A stretch of DNA of 64,000 nucleotides from assembly GCA_002403375.1 (NCBI GenBank), contig DHHQ01000018.1, forward strand, positions 1 to 64,000, read 5' to 3'. Below the pieces are notes generated by a model, which worked only from the letters and a program-made list of their open reading frames with translations, made no database searches and was not told the DNA's origin. Positions 34,484 through 43,315 of the stretch are shown piece after piece. The translations under genes were made by a program, and so were the position numbers. The stretch is from Thiobacillus denitrificans. Its GTDB lineage: Bacteria; Pseudomonadota; Gammaproteobacteria; Burkholderiales; Thiobacillaceae. How positions within the stretch are numbered: position 1 is the stretch's first letter; every line of letters begins with the position of its first letter.

Positions 34484-35494
34484 TCAGGTGCAGCCGCCGT
34501 GGGCGAGGAAGGGCGCGATGCGCTCGCGTGTGCCGGGATGGCTGTCGAGCAGGCCGGTGTCCGAGGGGTCGTCGTCGAGCCGGCCCAGGATGTCGGCGAA
34601 GCGCGCAGGCGGGATGCACGCCGCCTCCAGCCACGCCAGCGCGTAGGCGTCGGCCTCGCGCTCCATGTCGCGCGAGTAGCCGGTCTGCAGCAGCAGGCTG
34701 GGCAGGCCCGCCGCGAGGTCGGTGACGCTGCCGATGTCGCCGGTGACCGCGACCAGGATCACTCCGGCACCGACGCTCTGCAGCGCCAGCCGCAGGCTGT
34801 GGCGGTGCTGCACGTGGCCGAGCTCGTGGGCGATCACGGCGAGCACCTCGTCGTCGTGGTGCGCCAGCGCGACGAGGCCGTCGGTGACGACCACCGTTCC
34901 GCCAGGCAGCGCCATGGCGTTGGCGCCGAACAGCCGGCTGTCGCGGAACAGCAATTGGTAGGGCGGACACGCCCGCTTCGCGCAGTGCGCGGCGAGCTCC
35001 GCCTCGAGCGCCTGGCGGCGCGCCGCCGGCAGCTTGCTGGGCGAGAGGCTGGTCCGGTCCATCAGCGTGAGCGCTTCCTCGCCGATGCGCGTGTCCATCC
35101 AGGCGGGCAGCGTGTGCGAGGCGACGAGCGCGACCGCGGGCACGCCCCAGCGCAGCCCGGCGAACACGATCAGGACCGAAACGACCAGCGCCGCGAGCGC
35201 GAAGCGCAACCGGCTTTCCAGCAGGTGCGCCCAGCGCTCGGGGCGCGCCGACGGGATCAGGCGGCTGAGTTCGAGCAGCGCGCTGCGATCCGCGCTGTGC
35301 AGCTCGCGCGCGTCGGGCAGGTGGACCACGCTGCGTGCCTGCCCGGCGGGCGGGGCGACCACGATGCGGTCGAGCGCCACGGCGAAGTCGATGCCTTCGC
35401 CGGTGACGCGCAGCTGCCCCGCCTCGGCCGCCGCCTCGACCGGATGCGCCCGCGAGGTCCGGCCGTCGAAGTAGTCCGCCGCGAAGCGGATCAC
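34484..35494 (-). CDS. M48-family zinc metalloprotease with membrane anchor
   Basis: 336 residues. An N-terminal cytosolic region (about 1-95) with a beta-rich fold precedes one or two membrane helices (about 105-130, FALAALVVSVLIVFAGL). The peptidase M48 part follows: HELGH (HExxH, about 217-221) in AVIAHELGHVQHRHSL and the downstream zinc glutamate in READAYALAWLEAA. Family members (Oma1/BepA-like) act on envelope proteins. Its start overlaps the yjgN-like gene by four bases. Confidence 0.85.
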   Translation of the reverse strand: MIRFAADYFDGRTSRAHPVEAAAEAGQLRVTGEGIDFAVALDRIVVAPPAGQARSVVHLPDARELHSADRSALLELSRLIPSARPERWAHLLESRLRFALAALVVSVLIVFAGLRWGVPAVALVASHTLPAWMDTRIGEEALTLMDRTSLSPSKLPAARRQALEAELAAHCAKRACPPYQLLFRDSRLFGANAMALPGGTVVVTDGLVALAHHDDEVLAVIAHELGHVQHRHSLRLALQSVGAGVILVAVTGDIGSVTDLAAGLPSLLLQTGYSRDMEREADAYALAWLEAACIPPARFADILGRLDDDPSDTGLLDSHPGTRERIAPFLAHGGCT

Positions 35495-36537
35495 GTCAGC
35501 CCGAAGTTGAGGTCGAGCAGGTCGGCCATCTCGGAGCCGGTGGCGGTGCTGGCCTGGTGCTGGCCGGCGACGAAGCTGCCGAGGTTCTCCGGGCCGTTCA
35601 CCGTCAGGCTCTGCGCGCGGTAGCGGGCGAGGCGCACCTTGGCCCAGGGAATGAAGAGGCCGACCGTCAGCGCGATCATCACCAGGTTGGACAGGAAGAT
35701 CCAGACGAGGTCGAGCGCGCGCTGGCGCGAGGCGAAGCCGACCGGGCCGACGGCGGTGCCGTTGTACAGCAGGTTGGCGGTGCGCGACTGGATCACCGCG
35801 CCGATCACCGGAAACATCAGGTAGAACACCACCATGCCGGCGATCAGGTAGAAGCCCGCCGCCGCCGCCGCCGTTTCACGCGCCATGCCGGTCGCCTGCA
35901 GCAGGTAGGCCTGGTAGGTGCCGAATGCCATGATCGCGAGCGGCAGCAGGAGCAGGACGAAGCTCAGCAGATACATGCCCCAGAAGGGCTTCAGCGAGCC
36001 CTGGTAGCGCGCGGCGGTCTGGCCGTACACGGTGTTCTCGGCGACGAACCTGACCTGGCGATACGCGATGTAGGGCAGGATCAGGCCGAGCGTGAACGGG
36101 ATCAGCAGCTGCAGGCCGATGAAGATGCGCGCGGCCTCGCCGACCGAGCCGGTGAAGTCGAAGCGCAGCCCGCGGTAGGCGCTCTGGCGGGCGCGGAAGC
36201 GCATGCTGGTGACGATGATCCACGGCAGCGAGACGAAGAATGCGACCAGCAGCGCGATCGCCAGCATGGGCGCGAAATACGACGCCGCGTAGTAGGCGAC
36301 GATCGCCGCGAGCGCGATCAGCCGTCCCCTGAGGATCTGCAGCGGCGTGGCCAGGTAGGAAAACGCCTGGTTGTCGAGCAGCGTGTGCCCGTAGAACCAG
36401 CGCAGCGTGCGCACTTTCGCCCAGGCCGAATAGATGCCGAAGGTGACGAGGGTGAGCGCGATGTTGACGATCCAGATGACGAAGTACTCGCCTCCGGTGC
36501 CGGTGAACTGCATCGGATACTGCTTGGTTTGCGACAT
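35491..36537 (-). CDS. yjgN: YjgN-family (DUF898) membrane protein
   Basis: 348 residues with about eight hydrophobic helices. The DUF898 repeats are plain: FTGTGGEYFVIWIVNIALTLVTFGIYSAWAKVR near the N-terminus and a second copy at LDLVWIFLSNLVMIALTVGLFIPWAKVRLARYRAQSL near the end. SMRFRARQSAYRGLRFDFTGS lies between. Function unknown. Paired with the M48 protease in many betaproteobacteria, so the two may work together. Confidence 0.85.
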   Translation of the reverse strand: MSQTKQYPMQFTGTGGEYFVIWIVNIALTLVTFGIYSAWAKVRTLRWFYGHTLLDNQAFSYLATPLQILRGRLIALAAIVAYYAASYFAPMLAIALLVAFFVSLPWIIVTSMRFRARQSAYRGLRFDFTGSVGEAARIFIGLQLLIPFTLGLILPYIAYRQVRFVAENTVYGQTAARYQGSLKPFWGMYLLSFVLLLLPLAIMAFGTYQAYLLQATGMARETAAAAAGFYLIAGMVVFYLMFPVIGAVIQSRTANLLYNGTAVGPVGFASRQRALDLVWIFLSNLVMIALTVGLFIPWAKVRLARYRAQSLTVNGPENLGSFVAGQHQASTATGSEMADLLDLNFGLT

Positions 36538-36646
36538 TATTTTCTCCCTTGGTGCAGATGTGCTTCTTGTTGTTGTGCGTTAACGGCTCCGCGCGGCCAT
36601 TCTACACAAGGGGAGTCAATTACCCTTCAGTCGGGGCGGGTATTCG

Positions 36647-37750
36647 CTACCATCCCTGCGCCTGCATTGCGTGGAAGCCGGCCGTGAAATCGGCGAAGCG
36701 CCCGGCCTCGATCGCCGCGCGCATCCCGGCCATCAGCCGGTGGTAGTAGTGCAGGTTGTGGATCGTCGCGAGCCGGGCGCCGAGGATTTCGTTGGCGCGT
36801 ATCAGGTGATGCACGTAGGCGCGGCTGAAATGCGTGCAGGTGTGGCAGTCGCATTCCGGGTCGATCGGCGCGGTGTCGGTCTTCCAGCGCGCGTTGCGGA
36901 TGCGCAGCTCGCCGCGCCGGGTGAACAGGATGCCGTGGCGCGCGTTGCGCGTCGGCAACACGCAGTCGAACTGGTCGATGCCCTGGGCGACGGCTGCGAC
37001 GAGATCCGACGGCGTGCCGACGCCCATCAGGTAGCGCGGCTTGTCGGCCGGCAGCAGCGGTGCGGTGTGGGCGAGGATGCGCTTCATGTCCTCCTTCGGC
37101 TCGCCGACGCTCAAGCCGCCGATCGCGTAGCCGTCGAAGTCCAGGTCGATCAGTTCGCGCGCCGACTCGTCGCGCAGCGATTCGTACATGCCGCCCTGGA
37201 CGATGCCGTACAGCGCGTTGGGGTTGCCGGCGTGCGCCGCCTTCGAGCGCGCCGCCCACCGCAGGCTCATGCGCATCGAGTCGGCGGCCTCTTTCTCGGT
37301 CGCGGGGTAGGGCGTGCACTCGTCGAAGATCATCACGATGTCGGAATTCAGCGTGCGCTGGATCTGCATCGAGATCTCGGGGGTGAGGAAGAGCTTGTCG
37401 CCGTTCACCGGCGAGGCGAACTTCACCCCGTCCTCGGTGATCTTCCTCAGCTTGCCGAGGCTGAACACCTGGAAGCCGCCCGAGTCGGTGAGGATGGGCT
37501 TGTCCCAGCCCATGAAGCGGTGCAGGCCGCCGAATTGCTCGATCACCTCGAGCCCCGGGCGAAGCCACAGGTGGAAGGTGTTGGAGAGCACCATCTCGAA
37601 GCCGATGTCGGTGATTTCATAAGGCGACATCGCCTTCACCGTGCCGTAGGTGCCGACCGGCATGAACACCGGGGTCTGCACGGTGCCGTGCGCGAGGTGG
37701 AGCTGGCCGCGGCGGGCGCCGCCGTCGGTGGCGAGGAGGTCGAATTTCAT
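36647..37750 (-). CDS. tgt: tRNA-guanine transglycosylase
   Basis: 367 residues starting MKFDLLATDGGARRGQL; the start overlaps the queA stop (ATGA). Much longer upstream frames are read through queA and are not real. The catalytic and substrate motifs are ILTDSGGFQVFSL, YGIVQGGMYESLR, CVLPTRNARHG and the zinc site CDCHTCTHFSRAYVHHL. It swaps guanine for preQ1 at position 34 of GUN tRNAs, the step before QueA. Confidence 0.96.
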   Translation of the reverse strand: MKFDLLATDGGARRGQLHLAHGTVQTPVFMPVGTYGTVKAMSPYEITDIGFEMVLSNTFHLWLRPGLEVIEQFGGLHRFMGWDKPILTDSGGFQVFSLGKLRKITEDGVKFASPVNGDKLFLTPEISMQIQRTLNSDIVMIFDECTPYPATEKEAADSMRMSLRWAARSKAAHAGNPNALYGIVQGGMYESLRDESARELIDLDFDGYAIGGLSVGEPKEDMKRILAHTAPLLPADKPRYLMGVGTPSDLVAAVAQGIDQFDCVLPTRNARHGILFTRRGELRIRNARWKTDTAPIDPECDCHTCTHFSRAYVHHLIRANEILGARLATIHNLHYYHRLMAGMRAAIEAGRFADFTAGFHAMQAQGW

Positions 37751-38769
37751 TGCGGTTTCTTTTCGAGGAACATCGCGTCGCCGTAGCTGAAGAAGCGGTA
37801 GCGCTCCCTGATCGCGTGCGCGTAGGCCGCGCGGATGGCGTCGGTGCCGGCGAACGCCGAGACCAGCATCAAGAGCGTCGACTTCGGCAGGTGGAAGTTG
37901 GTGACGAGCGCGTCGACCACCTTGAACGGATAACCGGGCGTGATGAAGATGTCGGTTTCGCCGGAGCCCGCGTGCAGGGTGCCAGCCTGCGCGGCCGCCT
38001 CCAGCGCCCGCAGGCTGGTCGTGCCGACCGCCACCACGCGGCCGCCGCGCGCGCGGGTGTCGTGGATCGCGTCGACGGTCGCCTGCGGGATCGTGTAGCG
38101 CTCGCTGTGCATCCTGTGGTCGGCGACGTCGTCGACGCGCACCGGCTGGAAGGTGCCGGCACCGACGTGCAGCGTCACCCGCGCGGTGCGGATGCCGGCC
38201 TGCGTGAGCGCGTCGAGCATCGCGTCGTCGAAGTGCAGCCCTGCGGTCGGCGCCGCGACCGCGCCGGGCGCGTTCGCGTACACGGTCTGGTAGCGCGCCT
38301 CGTCGTCGGCCGTCGGCACGTGCTCGATGTAGGGCGGCAGCGGCAGCCGGCCGAGCTGCTCGAGCACGTCGAGCACCGGGCGCGGAAAGCGCAGCCGGGT
38401 GAGGTCGTCCTGGCGTTCCAGCACATCGATCAGGACGTCGTCGGCGAGCCGGATCGTCGAGCCCGGCTTGGGCGCATGGCTCGCGCGGATGAAGGCGAGC
38501 GCCTCGAATTCCTCCGTCACCCGCTCGACCAGCAGCTCGACCCGCCCGCCCGAGTCCTTCTGCCCGAACAGCCGAGCCTTGATCACCCGCGTGTCGTTCA
38601 TCACCAGCAGGTCGTCCGCGCGCAGCAGCCCCGGCAGGTCGCGGAACTCGCGGTCGGCGAGCGCGCCCGCCGCGTCGACGTGCAGCAGCCGGCTCGCGCC
38701 GCGCACCGCGGGCGGAAACTGGGCGATCAGTTCGGGAGGAAGGTCGAAGTCGAAATCGGCGACGCGCAT
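37747..38769 (-). CDS. queA: S-adenosylmethionine:tRNA ribosyltransferase-isomerase
   Basis: 340 residues. Signatures: DFDLPPELIAQFP at the N-terminus, LLVMNDTRVIKARLFGQK, PPYI, PTAGLHFDDAML, HVGAGTFQPVRVDDV and SGETDIFITPGYPFKVVDALVTNFHLPKSTLLMLVSAFAG. It adds the cyclopentene precursor to preQ1-tRNA in queuosine synthesis. No Shine-Dalgarno precedes the ATG; a TATAAT hexamer ends nine bases before it, so the message may be leaderless. Confidence 0.96.
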   Translation of the reverse strand: MRVADFDFDLPPELIAQFPPAVRGASRLLHVDAAGALADREFRDLPGLLRADDLLVMNDTRVIKARLFGQKDSGGRVELLVERVTEEFEALAFIRASHAPKPGSTIRLADDVLIDVLERQDDLTRLRFPRPVLDVLEQLGRLPLPPYIEHVPTADDEARYQTVYANAPGAVAAPTAGLHFDDAMLDALTQAGIRTARVTLHVGAGTFQPVRVDDVADHRMHSERYTIPQATVDAIHDTRARGGRVVAVGTTSLRALEAAAQAGTLHAGSGETDIFITPGYPFKVVDALVTNFHLPKSTLLMLVSAFAGTDAIRAAYAHAIRERYRFFSYGDAMFLEKKPQ

Positions 38770-38777
38770 GGGGCGCG

Positions 38778-38783
38778 ATTATA
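38778..38783 (-). promoter_or_regulatory. -10 element (TATAAT) of queA
   Basis: The exact hexamer on the minus strand ends eight bases before the queA ATG. There is no good -35. Initiation would fall at or just before the start codon. Confidence 0.45.
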
Positions 38784-38792
38784 GCCGTCGCC

Positions 38793-38822
38793 TTGCCGCC
38801 GCTCGCCCGCTTGGGCGATAAT
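38793..38822 (+). promoter_or_regulatory. Candidate promoter of tRNA-Leu
   Basis: TTGCCG (38793-38798), 18 bases, GATAAT (38817-38822), then a GC-rich discriminator (GCGCGGC) of the kind seen at stable-RNA promoters. The tRNA begins about 33 bases after the predicted start site. Confidence 0.5.
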
Positions 38823-38862
38823 GCGCGGCTTCCGTGCCGGCGCGTTCGCGTCCGGCCCCTTT

Positions 38863-38947
38863 GCCCGGGTGGCGGAATCGGTAGACGCAGCGGATTCAAA
38901 ATCCGCCACCGCAAGGTGTGGGGGTTCGAGTCCCCCCCCGGGCACCA
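38863..38947 (+). tRNA. tRNA-Leu (anticodon CAA)
   Basis: 85 bases including encoded CCA. The acceptor stem GCCCGGG pairs with CCCGGGC (ending 38943), followed by discriminator A and CCA. The anticodon stem-loop GCGGA-TTCAAAA-TCCGC shows CAA at positions 34-36. A long variable arm, typical of class II tRNA-Leu, and a T-arm GGGGG-TTCGAGT-CCCCC complete it. It is divergent from queA. No integrase or repeated 3' end is nearby. Confidence 0.95.
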
Positions 38948-39190
38948 GCAAGACAAAGCTTGCTTGGCTGCGATGTCCGGTATCGACCGGACGCAGACGA
39001 TCGGGCGAATGGCCGCTATCGTCCGTTTGTCGGCCGAAGCGGCTCACCCGGCGGTCGATCATCCATCGGCTCTCACCGACCCCGAACTGCCTGATGCCAG
39101 GTAAAAGTGCTATGTCCGCTTACTGAGCACAAAGCCACGAGTCAGAAATCGATCATTGGCCTAAAGCCCAATTACCCGAGCAAGCAACCG
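38948..39190. repeat. Intergenic region with degenerate GGCCGCT/CGGCCGA repeat units
   Basis: The 243-base gap between the tRNA and the OmpA-type gene holds fragments such as AATGGCCGCTATCGTCC and TCGGCCGAAGCGGC. They resemble the motifs in the gap on the other side of the same gene (39848-40075). No gene or clear terminator is seen; a weak AGCAAG/CTTGCT stem lies just after the tRNA. Confidence 0.35.
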
Positions 39191-39847
39191 TCAGCGTGCA
39201 GGCTCTGCCACGAAAATCTCGACGCGGCGGTTCTTCGCACGGCCTTCCGCCGTGCTGTTGTCGGCGACCGGTTCGCGCGAACCGCGGCCATCGATGGCGA
39301 TGCGGCTTGTAGCCACCCCGCGGGCAACGAGGTAATCGCGCGTCGAGGCGGCGCGGTTGACCGAAAGCGGATTATTGATCGCATCGGTGCCGGTGCTGTC
39401 CGTGTGACCGATGATGGTCACCGTTGTCACCGCGTTTTCGTTCAGGGTGGTGGCGAAGCGATCGAGGATCGGACGCAGGTTCGGTTTGATGTCATAGCGG
39501 TTGGTGTCGAAGGAAACGTCGCTCGGGATGTCCAGCTTGAGCCGGTTATCCGCGGTCTGGGTCACGGTCACGCCGGTTCCCTGGGTGGCCTGCTCCATCT
39601 CCGCCTTCTGTTTCTCCATGTGCTTCGACCACAGGTAGCCGCCACCCGCACCCACTGCCGCGCCGATCGCCGCGCCGGTCGCGGCGCTCTTGCGGTCGCC
39701 CGTCGCGGCGCCGATCACCCCTCCGGCGACTGCGCCGATCGCCGCGCCTGTGCCGGTGGTCTTTTGAGTCTCGGTCATGTTGGCGCAGCCCGAAAGCCCG
39801 CCGAGACCGATTGCGATGGCGCTAAGAGCAACAATGATTTTTTCCAT
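39191..39847 (-). CDS. OmpA-family lipoprotein with glycine-zipper
   Basis: 218 residues. The signal peptide ends in lipobox LSGC (Cys about 21). A glycine-zipper (about 33-68, GTGAAIGAVAGGVIGAATG and a second copy GAAIGAAVGAGGGYLW) is followed by an OmpA peptidoglycan-binding domain (about 105-215) with VTIIGHTDSTGTDAINNPLSVNRAASTRDYL and GRGSREPVADNSTAEGRAKNRRVEI. This is the YiaD-like design that anchors the outer membrane to the wall. A GGAGGT ribosome site precedes the ATG. Confidence 0.9.
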   Translation of the reverse strand: MEKIIVALSAIAIGLGGLSGCANMTETQKTTGTGAAIGAVAGGVIGAATGDRKSAATGAAIGAAVGAGGGYLWSKHMEKQKAEMEQATQGTGVTVTQTADNRLKLDIPSDVSFDTNRYDIKPNLRPILDRFATTLNENAVTTVTIIGHTDSTGTDAINNPLSVNRAASTRDYLVARGVATSRIAIDGRGSREPVADNSTAEGRAKNRRVEIFVAEPAR

Positions 39848-40075
39848 GAGATACCTCCGATTTTTTTATAAACACTTTGATTGTAGGCAAGCGTGCAAAC
39901 TTGTACGCCTGCCTTCGCCAAGAAACGGCCATTCGCCGCCGCGGCTCCGACCGGCCGCTTCTGGCCGGTAGTGGATACGTGCATAGACCCTGACGGCCGG
40001 CCGCTTTGGCCGAGGAACGCCATTCGTGGCAGCGGTTCTGACGGACCGCTACCCCTCGACGGCGGACGGTGCGAG
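39848..40075. repeat. Intergenic region with degenerate GGCCGCTT-type repeat units
   Basis: The 228-base gap contains recurring short motifs: CGGCCATTCG, CCGGCCGCTTCTGGCCGG, GGCCGCTTTGGCCGAGG and CGCCATTCGTGGCAGCGG. They look like decayed copies of one palindromic unit. Their kin occur on the far side of the OmpA-type gene. The gene-proximal part also holds the promoter and leader of that gene (a TACAAT on the minus strand near 39880). Confidence 0.4.
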
Positions 40076-41263
40076 TCACGTCCTTTTCGGTACTCGCGGC
40101 TTTGCGCGCCCGCCTACCAGCAACCCGGCCAGCGCCACCCCCGCAAACCCCGCCCCCGCATAGAACGTCATCGCCGGTCCCGCCAGCGTCCACAGCCCGC
40201 CGGCGATGAGGCTGGCGGCGAGCAGCGCACCGCCGCTCGCCAGGTTGAACACGCCGAAGGCGGTGCCGCGCAGGTCGGCGGGGGCGGTGTCGGCGACCAG
40301 CGCGGCGAGCAGGCCCTGGGTCGCGCCCATGTGCAGGCCCCAGATGGCGGCGCCGACGCCGACGACCCAGGCGTTGCCGGCCAGCGCGAGGACGAGGTCG
40401 GCGGCGATCAGCAGCACGATGCCCCACGCCAGCAGCCGGCGCCGGCTGCCGTTGTCGGACAGCTTGCCGAACGGGTAGGCGCTGGCGGCGTAGACGGCGT
40501 TCATCACGATCATGATCAGCGGCACCCAGGTGACGGCGAGCCCGACGTTCTCCGCGCGCAGCAGCAGGAAGGCCTCGGAGAAGCGCGCCAGCGTCAGCAC
40601 CACGGCGAACGCCACCACCTGCCAGAAGAGCTTCGGCAGGCGGCGCAGGCTGGCGCGGCCGATCGGCACGCGCGCCTGTCCGGCGGGGCGGGGGCGATCG
40701 GGTTCCTCGACGCCGAACACGATGAGCAGCACGCAGACGACCGCGGGGATCACCGCGACCCAGAACACCAGGCGGAAGTCGTCACGGGTGGCGGCCATCA
40801 GCACCATCGCCACCAAGGGGCCGGCGAATGCGCCGGCGGTGTCCATCGCCTGGCGCAGGCCGTAGGCGGCGCCGCGCACGGCCGCCGGGGTGATGTCGGC
40901 GATCAGTGCGTCGCGCGGGGCGCCGCGGATGCCCTTGCCGATGCGGTCGACGAAGCGCGCGGTGAGCACGGCGCCGATGCCGGTGGCGAGCGGGAACAGG
41001 GGCTTGGTCGCCGCGGCCAGGCCGTAGCCCAGCAGCACCAGCGGCTTCCTGCGGCCGATGCGGTCCGAGATCACGCCCGAGAACACCTTGGCGACCGACG
41101 CGGTCGCCTCCGCGATGCCTTCGATGAAGCCGACCGACAGCGCGGAGGCGCCGAGCACGGTGACCAGGAACACCGGCAGCAGGCTGTGGATCATCTCCGA
41201 GGAGAGGTCCATGAAGAGGCTCACCAGGCCCAGGGCGACGACGCCCCGCGGCAGTGACTTCAT
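40076..41263 (-). CDS. MFS transporter
   Basis: 395 residues with 12 predicted helices. The first loop carries FSGVISDRIGRRKPLVLLGYG, the major-facilitator signature between helices 2 and 3, and ARFVDRIGKGIRGAPRDALIAD follows helix 4. The start VALGLVSLFMDLSSEMIHSLLPVF is typical of a widespread but poorly studied MFS subfamily. The substrate is unknown. It is divergent from lpxR. Confidence 0.85.
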   Translation of the reverse strand: MKSLPRGVVALGLVSLFMDLSSEMIHSLLPVFLVTVLGASALSVGFIEGIAEATASVAKVFSGVISDRIGRRKPLVLLGYGLAAATKPLFPLATGIGAVLTARFVDRIGKGIRGAPRDALIADITPAAVRGAAYGLRQAMDTAGAFAGPLVAMVLMAATRDDFRLVFWVAVIPAVVCVLLIVFGVEEPDRPRPAGQARVPIGRASLRRLPKLFWQVVAFAVVLTLARFSEAFLLLRAENVGLAVTWVPLIMIVMNAVYAASAYPFGKLSDNGSRRRLLAWGIVLLIAADLVLALAGNAWVVGVGAAIWGLHMGATQGLLAALVADTAPADLRGTAFGVFNLASGGALLAASLIAGGLWTLAGPAMTFYAGAGFAGVALAGLLVGGRAKPRVPKRT

Positions 41264-41413
41264 GTTCGCATCCTCCGTATTGCCGTCCGCCCGCGCCGTT
41301 TGCGTGCGGCCCGGCGCCTGCGCAACAATCGCGGCGAACCGGCGTCGATCGACACCGGGCTTGTTTCTATATTAGGAAAGACGGGCCGGCCGGGCCGGCT
41401 CGCGGAGAGATCG

Positions 41414-42409
41414 ATGGACAGCACGCTTGCACGCCGCACGGGATACGCGCTGGGACTGGCGGCGGCGCTCGCCGTCGGTCCGGCGGCAGCAGCCGGGCGC
41501 GACGGCACGCTGAGCCTGGTGTGGGAGAACGACCTGTTCTCGCAGAAGGACCAGCATTACACCAACGGCCTGCTGGCGCTGTGGGTGCCGGACGACGCGC
41601 CGCCGCCGGCGTGGGCGCTGCGCGTCGCGCGCCTGCTGCCCGGGTTTCCGGTCACCGGCGAGGTGCGCCACGGCTACGCCCTCGGCCATGCGATGTTCAC
41701 TGCGAACGACATCTCGCTGGTCGAGCCGCCCCCGGGGGAGCCGCCCTACGCGGGCTGGCTCTACGGCTCGGTCTGGCTCGGCGTGTGGAACGGCCGGCAG
41801 GCCGACCAGCTGACGCTGACGCTGGGCGTGGTCGGGCCTGCGGCACTCGCCGAGCAGGGACAGAAATTCGTCCACAAGATCACCGGCTCCGAGGATCCGC
41901 GGGGCTGGGACACCCAGCTCGAGAACGAGCCCACACTCGGGCTCACCTACCAGCGCAGCTGGCGCGGCGAGGCGGTCGAGCTGCAGGGCGGCAAGCGCTT
42001 CGACTTCACGCCGCACGCCGGCGGCGCGCTCGGCAACGTCTACACCTACGCCAACGCGGGCTTCACGCTGCGCTACGGCAGCCAGCTGCCGCGCGACGAC
42101 GCCCCGCTGCGCGTGCAGCCCGGCCCGCCGGGCGCGGGCCTGTACGCGGCGGGGGACGATTTCGACTGGTACCTGTTCGCCGGCGTCGACGGGCGCGCGG
42201 TCGCGCGCAACCTCTTCCTCGACGGCAGCACCTTCGAGGACAGCCGCGGCGTCGACAAGAAGCCGCTCGTCGCCGACCTGCAGATCGGCGTCGCGCTGAC
42301 CTGGCGCGGCGCGCGCCTGAGCTACGCGCAGGTGCTGCGCACCCGCGAGTACGACCACCAGCCCGACCCGACCGATTTCGGCGCGCTCACGCTGTCGCTG
42401 CCGCTGTGA
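41414..42409 (+). CDS. lpxR: Lipid A deacylase LpxR family
   Basis: 331 residues; the ATG at 41414 follows a GGAGAG site, and the longer frame is unsupported. A signal peptide (about 1-27, ending AAAA) precedes the DUF2219 barrel opening LSLVWENDLFSQKDQHYTNGLLALW, where Asn/Asp of END and the following HYTNG correspond to the LpxR active region. It ends in an aromatic/leucine beta-strand. Known LpxR enzymes remove 3'-linked acyl chains from lipid A in the outer membrane. Confidence 0.82.
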   Translation: MDSTLARRTGYALGLAAALAVGPAAAAGRDGTLSLVWENDLFSQKDQHYTNGLLALWVPDDAPPPAWALRVARLLPGFPVTGEVRHGYALGHAMFTANDISLVEPPPGEPPYAGWLYGSVWLGVWNGRQADQLTLTLGVVGPAALAEQGQKFVHKITGSEDPRGWDTQLENEPTLGLTYQRSWRGEAVELQGGKRFDFTPHAGGALGNVYTYANAGFTLRYGSQLPRDDAPLRVQPGPPGAGLYAAGDDFDWYLFAGVDGRAVARNLFLDGSTFEDSRGVDKKPLVADLQIGVALTWRGARLSYAQVLRTREYDHQPDPTDFGALTLSLPL

Positions 42410-42416
42410 GACGCGG

Positions 42417-43118
42417 CTAGCTGCCGTCGCGCGGCGGGTCGTTCAGCAGCTTCTTCAGCGATTCCTCGCCGAGCGGCGCGTCGCGGCGGCCGATGCGCAG
42501 ACTGGCGCGCAGCTCGCTGGCGAACGCGGGGTCGTAGCGCCAGTGGACGAGCGCGACGCCGCACATGGCGACCGTCGCGCCGACGGCGGCGAGCAGCATG
42601 TCCTTCTGTGCGTCCCACACGTCGCCCTGGGCGCCGAGGAAGGCCAGCCCCGCTGCCGGCGCCACCTGCAGCGCGACGATCCATTCGATGATCTCGTAGA
42701 TGGCCGAGAAGGCGAGCACCAGTTCCACCGGAAACCAGTAGCCCCAGACGCCACGGGTCTTCGCCACGCGCAGGAAGAGCTCGCGCACCGGGTAGGCGAG
42801 CAGCAGGCCGAAGCTGAAGTGCACCAGCCGGTCGTACATGTTGCGCTCGGCGCCGAACCACTGCTGCAGCGTGTAGCCGAAGGGGACTTCGGCGTAGGTG
42901 TAGTGCGAGCCCACCACGTGCAGCGACATGAAGACGGTGATCAGCGTGTACGAGAGCTTCGACAGCCTGAACCAGCGCCCGGTGAGCAGGATCACCGGCA
43001 CGAAGATGAACACCAGGTAGTTCTCGAGCAGCCAGTCGTGGGGGTAGCGGGGCTCGATCGCGGCCCAGGTCCAGACGGCGCCGAAGAGTGCGAGAAGAAC
43101 GCCGTGGTATCGGGTCAT
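42417..43118 (-). CDS. DUF2238 (YjdF-like) inner-membrane protein
   Basis: 233 residues. The start at 43118 has a GGAAAG site; the frame extends upstream without support. Six to seven membrane helices carry YPHDWLLENYLVFIFVPVILLTGRWFRLSKLSYTLI, GSHYTYAEVPFG, RNMYDRLVHFSFGLLLAYPVREL and VLAFSAIYEIIEWI...GDVWDAQKDMLLAAVGA, the DUF2238 pattern. Function unknown. It converges on lpxR. Confidence 0.85.
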   Translation of the reverse strand: MTRYHGVLLALFGAVWTWAAIEPRYPHDWLLENYLVFIFVPVILLTGRWFRLSKLSYTLITVFMSLHVVGSHYTYAEVPFGYTLQQWFGAERNMYDRLVHFSFGLLLAYPVRELFLRVAKTRGVWGYWFPVELVLAFSAIYEIIEWIVALQVAPAAGLAFLGAQGDVWDAQKDMLLAAVGATVAMCGVALVHWRYDPAFASELRASLRIGRRDAPLGEESLKKLLNDPPRDGS

Positions 43119-43298
43119 GCGCTTTCCATGTATAAGGGTAGTTCGATTGACGTTCACCTCAGCGGCCCGCCGACGACGGTCCGCTGCCAACGCGCCGGGC
43201 GCTCGCTCCCGGCGACGCCCGATCTTCCACCGACACGCCCCACTCCGGCAAGGCACTCATCGCCCAGCGGGGCGGGACCGTGCATGGCCGGTTGTCGC

Positions 43299-43315
43299 GG
43301 CACCATTGTGGTGCA
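43299..43315 (+). promoter_or_regulatory. NtrC-type binding palindrome upstream of pgi
   Basis: GGCACCATTGTGGTGCA holds the dyad GCACCA-TTG-TGGTGC, matching the E. coli NtrC site TGCACCA-N3-TGGTGCA at all but one outer base. It is centred about 131 bases upstream of the start predicted from the sigma-54 element, within enhancer range. A shared half-site GTGCATGGC recurs at 43280-43288, 31 bases (three helical turns) upstream of the one at 43311-43319, suggesting a weaker second site. Confidence 0.7.

Noticed and set aside
38863..38947. tRNA-Leu as an integration site of a genomic island
   Set aside because: No repeat of the tRNA 3' end and no integrase in the window.
36647..38956. 769-codon minus frame joining tgt to sequence through queA as a fusion protein
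   Set aside because: Only the tgt part is conserved; the rest is queA read in a wrong frame, and tgt has its own ATG overlapping the queA stop.
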